DNA of 64,000 nt from JBMYZL01 sp049610385 (GCA_049610385.1 JBMYZL010000006.1:66504-130503), one strand, 5' to 3'; shown: positions 43,998 to 54,701, numbered from the stretch's first letter. Notes: generated from the letters alone by a model not told the origin. Made by a program: numbers and translations.

Positions 43998-46646
43998 TCA
44001 ACCCAAATCTCGCAATTTGGCCTCAATCAACTGCATCTTCTCCGCAGCATCTGCAGCTTTTTTTCGCTCCAATGCCACCACTTGCTCTGGAGCATTCTGC
44101 ACAAAACGTTCGTTGGACAGCTTTTTCAGTACTGAGGCAGAGAAATTCGTCAAATGATCCAGCTCCTTCTTCAGTTTTGTGCGCTCTGCCTCCACATCAA
44201 TCGCATCGCCAAATGGAACATAAAAAGCCGATTTGTCCACCACAAAGCCGAAGCTATTGGACACTTTTTCCGCGACGGTTTCCACCTGGGTCAAGTTGCA
44301 CAACTGTGCCATGGCTGATTCCAACTTCACCGGGTAACCCTCTCCAGGAATGACCTGCAACGTTAAAGGTTCACGCTGTGGAATTTGATTGTCCTTTCGA
44401 AGGTTTCGAATCTCACTGACAATGGCCTTGAATGGAAGAAAAGCCTCCAACAATGCCTGATCCAAAAGGCCCGGTTTTGGCCAAGACGCCACACAAATGG
44501 ACTCTTTTGGGCCCTTTCTTTCAGCGACCCAATGCCACAACTCCTCGGTTTGAAAGGGCATGAAAGGGTGCAAAATTTTCAGCAAATCCTCGAATATAGA
44601 AATGGCTTGACCATGTGTTTCTTCGTCAATGGGATCGCCATAAGGGGGTTTGATCAATTCCAAATACCAACTGCAAAAATCATCCCAAACCAGCCTGTAA
44701 GTGGTCATCAATGCCTCGCTCAATCGGAATTCAGCAAACAAGTCTTCCAGCTCATTCAAGGTTTCTGAAACTCGGCTCCGCATCCATGCTGTGGCCACTT
44801 GAGCGGCCTCTGAAGGTGCCCGTTTTGAATCTCGCTCCCAGCCTTGCGTCAAGCGAAAGGCATTCCAGATCTTGTTTGCGAAGTTTCTTCCTTGCTCACA
44901 CAGTTTTTCGTCAAAAGGCAGGTCATTGCCTGCGGGGGAAGTCAGCAACATTCCCACCCGAACGCCATCTGCACCGTAGGCTTCCATCAATTCAATGGGG
45001 TCAGGACTATTGCCCAGACTTTTGGACATCTTTCGCCCCTGCTTGTCCCTGACAATTCCGGTGTAGTATACATTCTTGAATGGCTCCTGCTCCCGATATT
45101 CATATCCAGCCATGATCATTCTGGCAACCCAGAAAAACATGATTTCTGGAGCCGTTACCAAATCAGCTGTTGGATAATAATAGGCGACTTCTTTTTCATT
45201 GTACAACCCATCGAACACTTGAATGGGCCAAAGCCAAGAACTAAACCAAGTGTCCATCACATCCTCATCTTGGCGCAATTCGGCAGCGGTCAAGTCGGAT
45301 CGATGGCTCTTTTTTTGCGCCAACTGAAGCGCCTCCTCTTCAGTCTTTGCTACGACAAAATCATCCTCCCCTTCGCCGAAATAAAAGGCCGGAATCCGAT
45401 GCCCCCACCAAAGTTGACGACTCACGCACCAATCCTTGACATTCTCCATCCAGTGCCGATAGCTGTTCTTGAATTTCGGCGGATGAAATTGGATGGTGTC
45501 ATCCATCACATGCTCCAACGCGGGCTTTGCCAAATCTTTCATTGACAAAAACCATTGCAATGACAATCGTGGTTCAATCACCGCATCCGTGCGTTCTGAA
45601 CGTCCCACTTTGTTCGTATAATCATCTGCTTTGACGAGGTGACCTGCAGCGTCGAGGTCATGGACGATTTGCTTGCGAACATCGAATCGATCTTGTCCTG
45701 CGTAGGGTCCCCCATGCTCGTTCAATCGGCCATCTGAATGCAAAATATCGATGGTTTCAAGGTTGTGTTTCGCCCCGAGTTCATGGTCGTTGACATCATG
45801 GGCTGGGGTCACCTTCAAACATCCTGTGCCAAACTCCGGATCCACATAATCATCCAAAATGATAGGCACTTCTCGATTGCAAATCGGCACCATGGCCTTG
45901 CATCCATGCAAATGCGTATAGCGGTCATCTTCGGGATGAACACAAATCGCGGTATCACCCAAAATCGTTTCTGGCCGAGTGGTCGCAATGGTGAGCCATT
46001 CGTCCGCAGTGCCGGCGATGCGATAGCGTATGTGATAAAGTTTTCCGTTTTCTTCCCTGTGGATGACTTCTTCATCACTCAGAGCCGTCAAGGCCACTGG
46101 GTCCCAATTCACCATTCTCACACCCCGGTAAATCAAACCCTTGTTGAAAAGGTCGATGAATGTATCCACCACCCCTTCATAATATTTTTCATCCAACGTG
46201 AAGCGGGTTCGGTCCCAATCACAACTCGCGCCCAGCTTCTTCAACTGTTCAAGAATGATGCCCCCGTGTTCCTCGGTCCATGACCAGGCATGCTTCATGA
46301 AATCATCCCTAGACAAGTCCGATTTCTTGATTCCTTGCTCTCTTAAACGTCTGACCACTTTGGCTTCGGTCGCAATGGAAGCATGGTCAGTTCCCGGGAC
46401 CCAGCACGCATTTTTGCCTTGCATACGGGCACGACGCACCAGAACATCTTGGATGGTGTTGTTCAACATATGGCCCATGTGCAACACGCCCGTGACATTG
46501 GGTGGTGGGATCACCACTGTGTACGCCTCCCGGTCATCGGGGGTGGATTTGAACAGCTTGTGCTGTGTCCAATAGGCGTACCATTTCTCCTCACATGTGG
46601 AGGCATCGTAGGTTTTTGGCAATTCGTGGGTCTTCGTATTCATCAT
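43998..46646 (-). CDS. valS: Valine--tRNA ligase
   Basis: An 882-residue class I aminoacyl-tRNA synthetase. The HIGH-type motif is [14 protein letters not shown], the KMSKS motif is [14 protein letters not shown], and a C-terminal coiled-coil arm ends the protein ([18 protein letters not shown] through EAKLRDLG). Editing-domain motifs [12 protein letters not shown] and [10 protein letters not shown] are present. ATG at 46646 or 46643 is the likely start; an in-frame TTG at 46682 adds only 12 residues. It lies after a strong terminator and may read through into the photorepair genes, since no terminator was seen at 43949-43997. Confidence 0.98.
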   Translation of the reverse strand: MMNTKTHELPKTYDASTCEEKWYAYWTQHKLFKSTPDDREAYTVVIPPPNVTGVLHMGHMLNNTIQDVLVRRARMQGKNACWVPGTDHASIATEAKVVRRLREQGIKKSDLSRDDFMKHAWSWTEEHGGIILEQLKKLGASCDWDRTRFTLDEKYYEGVVDTFIDLFNKGLIYRGVRMVNWDPVALTALSDEEVIHREENGKLYHIRYRIAGTADEWLTIATTRPETILGDTAICVHPEDDRYTHLHGCKAMVPICNREVPIILDDYVDPEFGTGCLKVTPAHDVNDHELGAKHNLETIDILHSDGRLNEHGGPYAGQDRFDVRKQIVHDLDAAGHLVKADDYTNKVGRSERTDAVIEPRLSLQWFLSMKDLAKPALEHVMDDTIQFHPPKFKNSYRHWMENVKDWCVSRQLWWGHRIPAFYFGEGEDDFVVAKTEEEALQLAQKKSHRSDLTAAELRQDEDVMDTWFSSWLWPIQVFDGLYNEKEVAYYYPTADLVTAPEIMFFWVARMIMAGYEYREQEPFKNVYYTGIVRDKQGRKMSKSLGNSPDPIELMEAYGADGVRVGMLLTSPAGNDLPFDEKLCEQGRNFANKIWNAFRLTQGWERDSKRAPSEAAQVATAWMRSRVSETLNELEDLFAEFRLSEALMTTYRLVWDDFCSWYLELIKPPYGDPIDEETHGQAISIFEDLLKILHPFMPFQTEELWHWVAERKGPKESICVASWPKPGLLDQALLEAFLPFKAIVSEIRNLRKDNQIPQREPLTLQVIPGEGYPVKLESAMAQLCNLTQVETVAEKVSNSFGFVVDKSAFYVPFGDAIDVEAERTKLKKELDHLTNFSASVLKKLSNERFVQNAPEQVVALERKKAADAAEKMQLIEAKLRDLG

Positions 46647-46691
46647 GGTGGGGGCCTGTGGCCAATCAACTGCGTTGGGCAAAAATCGAAC

Positions 46692-46725
46692 AAAAAAAGA
46701 CTGCCCCGAGCAAGCTCGGGGCAGT
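46692..46725 (-). terminator. Strong Rho-independent terminator after the DUF1573 gene
   Basis: A perfect 11-bp GC-rich stem (CTGCCCCGAGC at 46701-46711 with GCTCGGGGCAG at 46714-46724), extended by an A-T pair. On the minus strand it is followed by a run of seven T (46692-46698). Confidence 0.88.
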
Positions 46726-46752
46726 TCTCACAATCCTTTCTTTCGCAATGCT

Positions 46753-47202
46753 TCAAGGCTTGCTCACCGGTGCTCCCGCCACAGGAGACTTGGTGGGTGC
46801 ACCTGCTCCACCGTCAGAAGCCTCGACTTTTCCCTTGATACGAATCACCTTGGTCGGCTCATTGGACGCATTGGATGTAATGGTCACACTCTTGTTGATT
46901 GGACCCAAACGCTTGGTGTCATAACGAACCGTAATCTTCGAATTCTCACCGGGCATAATGGGGTCCTTGTCACATTTTGGCACTGTGCATCCACAAGAAC
47001 CTTTGCAACGAGAAATGATCAATGGCTCAGTTCCATCATTGGTCACAGTGAACTCGCATCCACCATCTGCACCTTGTTCAATGGTTCCGTAATCATGAAC
47101 TTCCTTGTCCAAGGAAATCACTGGACCATTTGACACCTGTTGGGCCAAGCCCAAACTAACCACACCCAATACCAGGGCGCAAGCGGTAATAAACTTTTTC
47201 AT
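46753..47202 (-). CDS. DUF1573 periplasmic protein
   Basis: A 149-residue exported protein with a signal peptide ending in LGLAQ. The single DUF1573 domain has an immunoglobulin-like fold (EVHDYGTIEQGADGGCEF, TVTNDGTEPLIIS) and a typical cysteine pair in CKGSCGCTVP. The C-terminal 20 residues are Gly/Ala/Pro/Ser-rich. DUF1573 proteins are abundant in Bacteroidota; a structural or binding role at the envelope is usual, but the ligand is unknown. It is a single-gene unit with a strong terminator. Confidence 0.92.
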   Translation of the reverse strand: MKKFITACALVLGVVSLGLAQQVSNGPVISLDKEVHDYGTIEQGADGGCEFTVTNDGTEPLIISRCKGSCGCTVPKCDKDPIMPGENSKITVRYDTKRLGPINKSVTITSNASNEPTKVIRIKGKVEASDGGAGAPTKSPVAGAPVSKP

Positions 47203-47336
47203 GTTGATTTAAGAAATTTCAATCTGTATGTGCAAGTTACATCGAGGGCACCAAGATTCATAGCGCAATTTGCATTCATTGAGATTCTGCAAGGTTCAGG
47301 CGCATCCTGCGTCGGAAATTGAACAAGAAGCATGCC

Positions 47337-47370
47337 AAAACAAACGCGGCCTTCTTTTGGGAAGGCCGCG
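47337..47370 (-). terminator. Rho-independent terminator after the giant secreted gene
   Basis: A perfect 10-bp stem (CGCGGCCTTC at 47345-47354, GAAGGCCGCG at 47361-47370) with loop TTTTGG. On the minus strand it is followed by TTTGTTTTGG. It lies 36 bases after the stop at 47406. Confidence 0.8.
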
Positions 47371-47405
47371 TCCTGGATTTGAAGTTCAATCTTCAAGTCA
47401 ATGCT

Positions 47406-50400
47406 TTACTCACCGCATGAGGTCCCAAATGAACTCAAGAAGGACAGCAAGTCAGGTGTACCAATGGTCCCATCATTGTTGAAGTCTCCTTGACAAGAGG
47501 ACGCATTGAATTCACACGTGCCATCATCATCTGTTGCGTTCGAGTTGTAGTTCTCAGCATCGACATAAGTACATCCGAAAACGGTTGCAGTCATGCAAGA
47601 ACCATCGTCCTCTCCACTGAATGGATTGAACTCATCAAACATTGGGTTTGTGCAACCCGGGCACAAATCGCAGCTGTTGAAACAGGCTCCTTCTGTGATG
47701 ATGTTGGATGAAACCGTGATGACACGGTTGCCACCATTGCCGCAATCACCCACGCTCTCGTCCATTCCCCAAGCATCACCATTGATGAACTTGTATTCAT
47801 ACGTGCCTTGGGCCAAAGAAAGGGTGATTTCATAAACCCCGAATCCTGCCAAAGCCACTGGCGTGGTGCCCGGATTCCATCCTTGGAAGCTACCTGCAAT
47901 GTGAACTCCCTCTGCGGCCACAGTCTCATTCGACATGTTAACACGGAAAGTCACCAAATAGGAGCATGAACCATCGTCTACGTTGGCCGCTGGATCATAA
48001 TTTTGAGCGTCTGAATCCAAGCAACCATTGTAGTTGCATGTCCCAGCATCAGTTGCATCCGCGTCGTAATTATCTGCGGCTGGGTCTTGGCAACCCACAA
48101 CCTCATTGCAATCCAAAACGCCATCTTCATCTGCGTCCGAATAGTCACAAGCCAAACTCAGGTCACAAGCTGCAGTGAAGTTGCATGCATTTGGGTCTCC
48201 GCAACCTACTGTGAAATTCGCAGCTGGGGCAACCCAAAGATACTGTGGCGCAGGATCGGTGTAAAGCGGGAGCGCCGAAATCCAAACTCCGTTGCTCTCG
48301 TACATGTAAACAATGGTTCCGAACACTTCCAGGCTGATGGATTGTCCGCAGACCGCAAATTGAGTGTTGGAAGCAAGGAACACATTATCTGGCCCAATCA
48401 GTCCTGAAGGATCTTGGACATCAGATAGATAAAGTGGACCACCTGTTCCGTCACCCAACACGTAAGCCGTGAGGGAAACATTTGGATTGACACCTCCATC
48501 GGCTTCACAGTTGGCCGCATAGGGCTCAAACTCAGTTCCAGTGAGGGTCAGACCAGCCAACCACATGTTGTCAGGACCAGTAGGCAGGGTCGTGTCCAAA
48601 AAGTCACAGGAACCATCATCCTCATTTGCCGTGCCATCATAATTACACGCAATCGGGCTTGTGCACCCGGGAATGATGGTCGAATTGCCGTCACAATCGA
48701 AACCTTCTGCAGCGTACTCGCAGCTGCCATCATCCGATGTTGACAATGAATTGTAGTTACAGGCATCCGGGTCAGTACAGCCTGGACCCAGCTCTGCCAA
48801 ATCAAGCGACGCAGCCAAACGAGGCGCTGTATAGTCCTGAATGATATCAATCCAGTAATTGGCCTCTGCAGGTCCCATGGTGGGGTTCAATGACAATTGT
48901 GTCGCAGCTAGAGTTGGGTCGATGGATGACCAGAAATCATAATCCCACCATTCCCATGGAGCGCCATCAAAAGGCTCTGTGGGCTCACCATCTTCATAGT
49001 TGTTCAACACGGGATACAATCCATCCCATCCGTTGTTGTTCTCGGAGGCAGGGTCGGGAAGACCAAGAGAAGCAAAAGGAGCGTTGTTGTTGTTGGTGTA
49101 ACCGTTGATTTCCTCGTGAACATGATATGCACCAGAAACTTCAACCACAAGTTCATTGGTGGTTGGAACCACCAAAACAGCTGTTTCATAGGGTGCGAAT
49201 GCATCGTGAGGAGATTGGAAGGATACCATGGGCATGTCGCCTTCGTCCAACCAATTCAAGTCACCGAGTGCACCTCCCATGTTCATCTGGAAATTGAATT
49301 CAGAGCTATATTCAGTGTGATTCGCCATGCACAACTGGAAACCACCGAGTGAAGCGGGGGCATATGTGTCCGTTGTAGCATCAGGGTTTCCGTGGATGGT
49401 CTCCACAACCATTGGGATATACGAACCATCTCCTGGATCATACCAGAATTTGGTGATGGGATTGCCCGCATCGTCCAAAATGATATCGTTGTAGTTGGAA
49501 ATGGTCGAAGAAGCCAACGTGATGTAACCGCCGGTTCCCTGGCCAAACATGGCAATTTTCGAGCCATCGACTCCCCACGGGTTTCCGTCTTCCGCAATCG
49601 ATTTCCGGAAGTACCGCACCGCAGTCCGGCTGTCTTGAACACCACGATAAGCCGCTTGAATCAACTGAACCGTACGCTCTTGCTGAGTTGCCGCTAGTGG
49701 GTTCCAACCCAAACGATAATCCACAGAAGCCACAACATAACCCATCCGAGCAAAGCGGGAACAAATTTCAACAGCGGCGCTGTCTGTTCGAGTACCTGTG
49801 GTCCCACCATTCACCATTGGAGGCAAAAAGTTGCCTGTGTGAAAGTAAAGAATCAAAGGACGATCCGTCTCGGTGTCACCTGCGGGTTCATAAAGATCCA
49901 ACACCAAATCCTCCGGCGCTGGTGGCAAGTTCTGGAGTGCCGTAAGCACCGTAATGTTCTCCCCATATACAATGCCAGAGGTGACCTCAACGTCATCAAA
50001 GATTTCATCGATGTAGCGCGTACCGGTTTCAAAGGAATCCTCATCCAGAAGACCCATCGCAAGACCCATTCTGGGGGTGTTGTAATCATCAATTTGATCA
50101 ATCCAATACATCGCCTCGGACTCTCCCATGGTGGGATTCATAGACAATTGCTGAGCAGCAACCACCGGGTCGATGGCAGCCACAGCATCATAATCCCACC
50201 ATTGCCAAGGTGCGCTGTCAAAGGGCTCAGTTGGGTTGCCATCCGAATCAAGCTGATTCATAACCGGGAAGAGACCGTCCCATCCATTGTTGACATCGGA
50301 TGCTGGATCTTCCAATCCAAAGTCAGCGAATACCGCATTGTTGTTCGTCGCGTAACCATTGATTTCTTCGTGAATGTCATATGCCCCGGAAACTTCCACG

Positions 50401-51353
50401 ACCAATTCATTCGTGGTCGGAACCACAAGTACCGCTGTTTCATACGGGGCGAAAGGGTCATAAGGCGTTTGGAAGGACACCATGGGGATGTCGCCTTCAT
50501 CCAACCAATTCAAGTCGCCAAGCGCTCCGCCCATATTCATTTGAAAGTCAAAGTCCGAATCGTAGCCCACGTGATTCGCGATGCAAAGCTGAAATCCACC
50601 CAACGATGCAGGGGCATACGTATTGGTAGTGGCATCGGGGTCCCCGTGAATGGTTTCGACAACCATTGGGATGAAGGATCCATCTCCTGGATCATACCAA
50701 AACTTGGGAATGGCGCTACCCGTGTCATCCAGAATGATGTCGTTGTAAGAAGAAATCGCGGATGAAGCCAAGGTGATATATCCCCCTGTTCCCTCTCCGA
50801 TCATGCCCACTTTCGTGGGATCAATTCCATATGGATTTCCTTGCTCAGCCTCTGTCATCCGGAAAAAACGAACCGCAGTTCGGCTATCTTGAACGCCGCG
50901 ATAGGCCGCTTGAATCAGCTGGACGGTTCTTTCTTGCTGCGTAGCTGCCAATGGGTTCCAACCCAAGCGATAGTCCACAGCCGCAACAACGTATCCTTTC
51001 TTGGCATATCGCGTGCACATTTCGACCACAGAGTTGTCCGTTTTGGTTCCCAATGCACTACCATTCACAAAAGGAGGCAGAAAATTACCTGTGTGGAAAT
51101 AAAGCAGCAGAGGGCGATTGGTTTCTGTGTCTCCCGTGGGTTCGTATATGTCCATCAAGAGATCTTCCGGCATCGGTGGCAAATTCTGAAGGGCTGTGAT
51201 GACGGTGATGTTTTCACCATAAACCACGTCCGACGTGACGGTAACGTCTTCAAAAATTTCGTCTAAGTAGCGCGTCTGCGCTTGAGCTTGCGTGATTGCA
51301 ATCGTAATCAACGCTGCCCACATGAGCAATTTCTTCATGCGAATAGTATTCAT
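47406..51353 (-). CDS. Giant secreted protein: tandem esterase-like domains, Cys-rich repeats, carbohydrate-binding-like domain, EF-hand-like tail
   Basis: A 1315-residue exported protein with a signal ending ITQAQAQ. Two alpha/beta hydrolase-like domains of about 418 residues each follow in tandem, very similar at DNA and protein level (for example LGWNPLAATQQERTVQLIQA in both). The nucleophile elbow reads GEGTGG and GQGTGG, so the GxSxG serine is absent in both. Next come short Cys-rich modules (GCTDPDACNYN, DDGSC type), a glycogen-binding/CBM48-like domain (VHIAGSFQGWNPG and TYEYKFINGD) and more Cys modules. The end is QGDFNNDGTIGTPDLLSF followed by FGTSCGE. ATG at 51338 is the alternative start. 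Confidence 0.9.
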   Translation of the reverse strand: MNTIRMKKLLMWAALITIAITQAQAQTRYLDEIFEDVTVTSDVVYGENITVITALQNLPPMPEDLLMDIYEPTGDTETNRPLLLYFHTGNFLPPFVNGSALGTKTDNSVVEMCTRYAKKGYVVAAVDYRLGWNPLAATQQERTVQLIQAAYRGVQDSRTAVRFFRMTEAEQGNPYGIDPTKVGMIGEGTGGYITLASSAISSYNDIILDDTGSAIPKFWYDPGDGSFIPMVVETIHGDPDATTNTYAPASLGGFQLCIANHVGYDSDFDFQMNMGGALGDLNWLDEGDIPMVSFQTPYDPFAPYETAVLVVPTTNELVVEVSGAYDIHEEINGYATNNNAVFADFGLEDPASDVNNGWDGLFPVMNQLDSDGNPTEPFDSAPWQWWDYDAVAAIDPVVAAQQLSMNPTMGESEAMYWIDQIDDYNTPRMGLAMGLLDEDSFETGTRYIDEIFDDVEVTSGIVYGENITVLTALQNLPPAPEDLVLDLYEPAGDTETDRPLILYFHTGNFLPPMVNGGTTGTRTDSAAVEICSRFARMGYVVASVDYRLGWNPLAATQQERTVQLIQAAYRGVQDSRTAVRYFRKSIAEDGNPWGVDGSKIAMFGQGTGGYITLASSTISNYNDIILDDAGNPITKFWYDPGDGSYIPMVVETIHGNPDATTDTYAPASLGGFQLCMANHTEYSSEFNFQMNMGGALGDLNWLDEGDMPMVSFQSPHDAFAPYETAVLVVPTTNELVVEVSGAYHVHEEINGYTNNNNAPFASLGLPDPASENNNGWDGLYPVLNNYEDGEPTEPFDGAPWEWWDYDFWSSIDPTLAATQLSLNPTMGPAEANYWIDIIQDYTAPRLAASLDLAELGPGCTDPDACNYNSLSTSDDGSCEYAAEGFDCDGNSTIIPGCTSPIACNYDGTANEDDGSCDFLDTTLPTGPDNMWLAGLTLTGTEFEPYAANCEADGGVNPNVSLTAYVLGDGTGGPLYLSDVQDPSGLIGPDNVFLASNTQFAVCGQSISLEVFGTIVYMYESNGVWISALPLYTDPAPQYLWVAPAANFTVGCGDPNACNFTAACDLSLACDYSDADEDGVLDCNEVVGCQDPAADNYDADATDAGTCNYNGCLDSDAQNYDPAANVDDGSCSYLVTFRVNMSNETVAAEGVHIAGSFQGWNPGTTPVALAGFGVYEITLSLAQGTYEYKFINGDAWGMDESVGDCGNGGNRVITVSSNIITEGACFNSCDLCPGCTNPMFDEFNPFSGEDDGSCMTATVFGCTYVDAENYNSNATDDDGTCEFNASSCQGDFNNDGTIGTPDLLSFLSSFGTSCGE
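48790..51275 (-). repeat. Intragenic tandem duplication, period 1254 bases
   Basis: Copy 1 begins at TRYLDEIF (51275) and copy 2 at TRYIDEIF (50021), exactly 418 codons apart and in frame. Long identical peptide blocks and clear DNA similarity indicate duplication within this lineage, not convergence. Copy 2 ends near 48790 before the Cys-rich modules. Confidence 0.9.
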
Positions 51354-51471
51354 GGGTTCGTCCCAACAGTTTGCTGGAAATGTACGAAAAATTCCACACA
51401 ATCGTGTATGAATCACACTTTTTTCGCGATGAAGCCCTTTTTTGTTTCGGCTGAGCGAAACACTCCTCGCA

Positions 51472-54354
51472 TCATTTTCTGTGGTTGAAATCGTAGACTG
51501 CTGAAACGTACATCAACCGCCCCACAGATGGGCCGCCATATGTCTCAATGTGAATGTTGGACAGCAAGTTAGACCCGCCAACTTTGAAAGTGGTGTGGAG
51601 CCTTTCGATGTTGGCGCTGATTTGCGCATCCAACAAATCAAACGTAGGCACAAAGCCTGTGAATTGAGGAGAACCTTCAAACAAGAATCCTTCCACCCAC
51701 TTATAATTGAGGCCAAATCCCCAAGTCGATCGCCCTTTCAATTTCAAATCCCGAGCACTAAAAGAGACATTGAACTTGTGCTCAGGTGTATTGAAAGCCG
51801 GAATGATGGGATCATCTTCCTCCGCCTTGAGCAATTGGTTCCAGCTGTAATTTCCAGCTAACATGAATTGATTGTCAATGTAATAGTTGAGGCCAATGGA
51901 AAATCCTTGTGTTGTGACTTCGTTCACAGAATTGGCTGCATATCGATAGACATCCACTCCCGTCACCGCATTTTGAAAATCCTCGTTTTCAAACAACACA
52001 TCCAAACCGATGTTGTACCCGATGAAATGGTTGTATCGGCTGAAGTAGTAGCCAGCATCCATGTAGACTTTCTCGCCCAGCGTCGTTCGATACCCCGCTT
52101 CAATGGTTCTGACTTGCTCAGGGCGCAAAGGAGCAATGTCAAAATATTCCAATGTATCCAGGTTCCCGAAAGGCAGTCCGTTGGCTGTGGAAATGGAGTT
52201 CCGGTAATTCACAAAGCTTTCCAAGTCCACTCTATCTGTAGCCCCGTTCAGGTTGCCCACCAAAGTGGCGGGCCCTACATCCAAAAAGAGGTATTGGTCT
52301 GCCAATGTTGGGTTTCGCAAAGCCGAGCTGAATGACAACCGGAAATAGTCGTTTTCTGCCGGCTTGTAAACCAATGACGCTGCTGGTGAAAATACCCAAT
52401 CAAAATTCTGATTCTTGTCCGCTCTCAGGGTTGCGGTCGCAATCATTTTGTCCTCCATCAGACGCTTGTTCATGCCCGCATAGGCTCCAAATTCACTGTT
52501 GGTGATTACCACGCCAGCGGTATCACTGAAAATCGTTCCATCACTGTTCGGGGTGTAACGGCGGAAATTGGCTCCCACCCTCAATTCGTCAGCAAACGAA
52601 GGCTCGAAGACATATTCACCATGGAGGTGAACCAAACTCGACCGATCGAAGAATCGTGTCCCCCGCTCTTCATCATTGTTCTTGCTGGATGTGATGCGAT
52701 CGAAAGCCTCTTGAAATTCCGGCGTACCGGGCGTCAAGTGGCCCAGGGGCTCCGTGGCGACGTCCCCCAATCCCGCATAGCCCGCATTGGTCCATGCTTC
52801 AACCATGTCATGCCAAATGAACAAGGAGTCTTGATTCGCAGCATACCAGTTTTCAATGGCACCATCCTCGTAGCCGAAAATGGGGAATCCGAAATCCGGA
52901 TCGACACCGATTTGGACCAAATCAGGCCAAGTTTGGTTGATGCCAGGGACAATGCTGTCGACCCAATAACGGTAGTAAACCTTGGAGTAATTGTAATCTG
53001 AACGCGTTTCTTCCTGCAAGCGCAAAGCCGTGGCATAAGGGTCGAATGAATTGCCAGCATCTTCACTTGTTCTGTAGCCCCGTAAAAACCATTTGCCTGG
53101 CTTTTTCAATTCAACTTTGTGCTGATAGAACTCAATGTCTCGCAAGCTGAATCGGTTGTCACCTTGGTAAACCGTGGTGCCAAAGCCCGAGGAAAACCCG
53201 TAAACCAGTTCTGGCGATTCATAGGTGGCATCGGGATCCAAGCGCCAATGGATGGCTGTGCTTAATTTCAGGTTTTCAGTTCCATAATCCACCAAATCTG
53301 CCTCGCGGTAACCTGTCCTGAAAAATCCACCCAGCCCTCGCGCATTCGTGGAATTGTCACCACTGAAATCAAATACCGGTCGGTATTCGTCTCCGTATAC
53401 ATTCACAGCATCGAAGCCCCCGGCATTCGTGGTTCCGAACAAGGAACCTTCTACTGGGTCTTCATTGGTGGCTTGCCAGTCATCCGCTGAAAATCGAAAG
53501 GCATTCACCTTGAAACCCACCACGGGATGGCCATTGTCATTGACTGTGAAATCTGCATAACGGAGGGCGATTTCATTCAAGTTGCGCTCACCAGATTTGG
53601 CTGAAAAGGCAATGCCCGGGAATTGATAAGGCGATTTGGTCTCCATGGAAACCACCCCATTGAATGCCCCGGGGCCATAAAACGCAGAGGAGGCTCCTGC
53701 GACGATGTCCACGCTTTTTACATCCAAATCCGAAGCCCCTAAGAAATTGCCCAGCGAAAAGTTCAATCCTGGACTTTGGTTGTCAATGCCATCTATCAAT
53801 TGCAGAGAACGAACGGGGGATGTGGAATTGAATCCGCGGGTATTGATGATTTTGAATCCAAGACTCGCAGAAGTCACGTCCACACCTTTCAAGTTGCCCA
53901 ACCCCTCATAAAAATTCCCCGATGGGGCTTCTTTGATGGCCAGGACATCCATGGACTCAACAGTAAGCGGCGCTTGTTTTTGCTTTTCACTGATTCGATC
54001 TCCCACAACTTCTGCAGCATCAATCAGGATCTGATCTGCAGACAATTTGATTTCCAACTCTGCTGAGGCATCGGCCACAGGAATTTCCCGGGTTTGGTAC
54101 CCGATGAAACTTACCAGGAGGGTGGTGGGCAGCGCTGCCACATCGATGCGGAATCTTCCATCAAAATCTGTGGTCACACCTTTTGTCGTGCCTTTCACCA
54201 ACACATTTGCGGAAAAGATGGGATCCCCCAAATCCCCATCCAACACTTGACCGCGAATGGCCACTTGTGCAACCGCAGATTGCACCACTAAGAACAAAAG
54301 ACAAGTCAAAACAACTCGGCCGTGAAGCCGAAACGGGAGGATCATTCGCTGCAT
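51472..54354 (-). CDS. SusC/TonB-type outer-membrane receptor
   Basis: A 960-residue receptor. It has a signal peptide ending in SAVAQ, then a carboxypeptidase-regulatory-like domain (VAIRGQVLDGDLGDPIFSAN, KGTTKGVTTDFDGRF), a plug domain (GLGNLKGVDVTSASLGFKI, VDIVAGASSAFYGPGAFNG) and a beta-barrel ending in YVSAVYDFNHRK. No SusD-like gene is adjacent, so it may import a peptide, siderophore or other ligand rather than a glycan. ATG at 54354 (or 54345) is preferred to a TTG at 54408 because it opens directly on the signal peptide. Confidence 0.93.
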   Translation of the reverse strand: MQRMILPFRLHGRVVLTCLLFLVVQSAVAQVAIRGQVLDGDLGDPIFSANVLVKGTTKGVTTDFDGRFRIDVAALPTTLLVSFIGYQTREIPVADASAELEIKLSADQILIDAAEVVGDRISEKQKQAPLTVESMDVLAIKEAPSGNFYEGLGNLKGVDVTSASLGFKIINTRGFNSTSPVRSLQLIDGIDNQSPGLNFSLGNFLGASDLDVKSVDIVAGASSAFYGPGAFNGVVSMETKSPYQFPGIAFSAKSGERNLNEIALRYADFTVNDNGHPVVGFKVNAFRFSADDWQATNEDPVEGSLFGTTNAGGFDAVNVYGDEYRPVFDFSGDNSTNARGLGGFFRTGYREADLVDYGTENLKLSTAIHWRLDPDATYESPELVYGFSSGFGTTVYQGDNRFSLRDIEFYQHKVELKKPGKWFLRGYRTSEDAGNSFDPYATALRLQEETRSDYNYSKVYYRYWVDSIVPGINQTWPDLVQIGVDPDFGFPIFGYEDGAIENWYAANQDSLFIWHDMVEAWTNAGYAGLGDVATEPLGHLTPGTPEFQEAFDRITSSKNNDEERGTRFFDRSSLVHLHGEYVFEPSFADELRVGANFRRYTPNSDGTIFSDTAGVVITNSEFGAYAGMNKRLMEDKMIATATLRADKNQNFDWVFSPAASLVYKPAENDYFRLSFSSALRNPTLADQYLFLDVGPATLVGNLNGATDRVDLESFVNYRNSISTANGLPFGNLDTLEYFDIAPLRPEQVRTIEAGYRTTLGEKVYMDAGYYFSRYNHFIGYNIGLDVLFENEDFQNAVTGVDVYRYAANSVNEVTTQGFSIGLNYYIDNQFMLAGNYSWNQLLKAEEDDPIIPAFNTPEHKFNVSFSARDLKLKGRSTWGFGLNYKWVEGFLFEGSPQFTGFVPTFDLLDAQISANIERLHTTFKVGGSNLLSNIHIETYGGPSVGRLMYVSAVYDFNHRK

Positions 54355-54458
54355 GGGTCTGTGATTTCGGATCAATGCGAACACCGAAATAAGTACAATT
54401 CCGGACAACCTTGTACCGAGGACATGTTTTTTTTCAATTCACATTTCAAATTCGAAAA

Positions 54459-54701
54459 TCAATCCTTCTGTGAATCAACAAGAAACACTTCAATTTGAAT
54501 TTGGTCATCAATCCTAACGACATCTCCCGCACGAATTTTTCGACGCTTGCGGAATTCAGGCTCATTTTCCTCATTGACGGTGATCCGCCCTTCCTCCACC
54601 ATCCACTTCGCATCGCCACCCGTCGCCGCATTTCCCGTTGCCTTCAGCAACTGGAGCAGGTCAATGAATGGGGTTCTCAATTCGAAACGTTCAACCGTCA
54701 T
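54459..54701 (-). CDS. S4-domain RNA-binding protein (YbcJ-like)
   Basis: An 80-residue protein that is essentially one S4 domain: FIDLLQLLKATGNAATGGDA, then MVEEGRITVNEENEPEFRKR and RAGDVVRIDD. Related small S4 proteins such as YbcJ bind structured RNA, probably rRNA or tRNA. It starts 19 bases after the E1 dehydrogenase stop and is likely co-transcribed. No catalytic domain is fused to it. Confidence 0.92.
   Translation of the reverse strand: MTVERFELRTPFIDLLQLLKATGNAATGGDAKWMVEEGRITVNEENEPEFRKRRKIRAGDVVRIDDQIQIEVFLVDSQKD

Noticed and set aside
51444..51461. Hairpin GTTTCG-CGAAAC as a terminator of the giant gene's upstream neighbour
   Set aside because: The 6-bp stem is followed by A residues, not T, in the direction of transcription on the minus strand.
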